This document shows positions 63,544-64,000 of a DNA stretch of 64,000 nucleotides, piece by piece. Made by a program: the position numbers and the translations under genes. Under the pieces are notes generated by a model, which searched no databases, was not told the DNA's origin, and was given only the letters and a program-made list of their open reading frames with translations. The DNA is from Erysipelotrichales bacterium (lineage in GTDB: Bacteria; Bacillota_I; Bacilli_A; Erysipelotrichales; Erysipelotrichaceae): the NCBI GenBank assembly GCA_910576345.1, contig CAJTIT010000002.1:1-64000 (forward strand), in the 5' to 3' direction. Each line of letters opens with the position of its first letter. Within the stretch, counting starts at the first letter, position 1.

Positions 63544-64000
63544 ATGAATCCAAAACGTGCCAATCGAACGTTGAATCAAATTCTCATCATCTGTATCGTT
63601 GTCGCAAGTCTTGTGGTCATGAATATTTTATATACGATGATTACGAAAGCGCATTTTCGTAGCGGCATCGGTGTGATGCCATACAGTAGTTCCGCTGATA
63701 AGACACGCTCCATAACAGCGAATCGCGGCTATATCTATGATCGCAATCAAGAAATCATTGCACAGGATATTGATACATATACGATTTATGCGATTTTGGA
63801 TACTTCTCATACCGGCATCGGTGATGTGCCGGCCTATGTTATGGATGTCAAAACTACGGTACAGAAACTCGCGCCCATTTTGAATATGAGCGAAGATGAA
63901 ATGACAAATTATTTTGAAACAGCTTTGGCTGCCAATATGTATCAGACAGAGTTTGGATTAAAGGGTAAAAATTTATCAGTGACGCAAAAGGAAGCCATTG
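63544..64000 (+). CDS. Penicillin-binding protein (FtsI/PBP2B-like), 5' part only
   Basis: The first 152 codons are present; the gene runs off the window. It starts 'MNPKRANRTLNQ' after AAAGAGG, has one TM helix (about 13-32), and then 'ITANRGYIYDRNQEIIA' (near 56), the R-G-x-[IV]-x-D-R-N motif of class B PBP dimerisation domains. The transpeptidase domain lies outside the window. Position after ftsL identifies it as the division transpeptidase or the paired SpoVD-like protein. Confidence 0.9.
   Translation, partial: MNPKRANRTLNQILIICIVVASLVVMNILYTMITKAHFRSGIGVMPYSSSADKTRSITANRGYIYDRNQEIIAQDIDTYTIYAILDTSHTGIGDVPAYVMDVKTTVQKLAPILNMSEDEMTNYFETALAANMYQTEFGLKGKNLSVTQKEAI

Noticed and set aside
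63474-63662. 62-codon open frame between ftsL and the PBP gene
   Set aside because: It overlaps the PBP start in another frame; the PBP has the better SD and clear family motifs.

Overview
The window is a low-GC Gram-positive (Bacillota) chromosome segment. It carries Firmicutes-type regulation (CIRCE, lysine riboswitch, leucine T-box, yybP-ykoY riboswitch, MraZ boxes) and the spoIIAA-spoIIAB-sigF operon, so the organism is, or descends from, an endospore former. Gene style, very large surface proteins and a host-glycan-type GH89 enzyme suggest a gut anaerobe, possibly of the Erysipelotrichia. That placement is an inference from style; no taxonomic marker beyond 5S rRNA is present.

Layout. 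1-3.7 kb: end of an rRNA operon (5S), an ArsP_2-type 10-TM metal exporter, a Trp-rich TPR protein, an SRAP protein and a NifX/NifB-domain protein. 3.8-5.8 kb: groES-groEL behind two tandem CIRCE operators. 6.0-6.5 kb: an internally deleted IS3-family element with intact ends. 6.6-10.8 kb: peroxiredoxin, a LacI-type regulator and a lysine-riboswitch-controlled amino-acid ABC importer. 11-34.7 kb: an accessory surface region with a beta-helix wall protein, a 2574-aa repeat protein, a SpoIID-like/peptidoglycan-binding protein that seems to lack a normal start codon, then recG-rnc-dut, then a 2184-aa GH89 enzyme. The three largest surface proteins share one C-terminal domain next to their membrane anchors.

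34.8-41.5 kb: a CaCA exchanger under a yybP-ykoY (Mn2+) riboswitch, a Cof-type HAD phosphatase, and a MarR regulator with a heterodimeric ABC exporter behind a 27-bp palindrome. 41.5-44.7 kb: an accessory-looking patch with an HTH-ATPase fusion plus a BceB-like permease that lacks the extracellular domain. 44.7-47.6 kb: feoA-feoA-feoB plus a small Cys-rich partner, with three copies of a TTAGC-N4-GCTAA-type operator. 47.8-49 kb: an AAA/DUF4143 ATPase. 49.2-54 kb (minus strand): leuACDB under a leucine T-box. 54.4-57.2 kb: dacF, then spoIIAA-spoIIAB-sigF with a Spo0A box. 57.5-61.6 kb: an unknown membrane protein, an M20 amidohydrolase divergent from dapF-dapB-dapH (acetylase branch of diaminopimelate/lysine synthesis). 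61.8-64 kb: start of the division/cell-wall cluster (mraZ, rsmH, ftsL, PBP), running off the end.

Themes: lysine is both imported (riboswitch-ABC) and made (dap genes), and the dap product also feeds the wall built by the mra/fts cluster. Metal homeostasis is represented by three separate systems. The most novel-looking points are the shared anchor-proximal domain, the minimal HTH-ATPase/permease pair, the riboswitch that reassigns a 'calcium' exchanger towards manganese, and the apparent ATC start codon.
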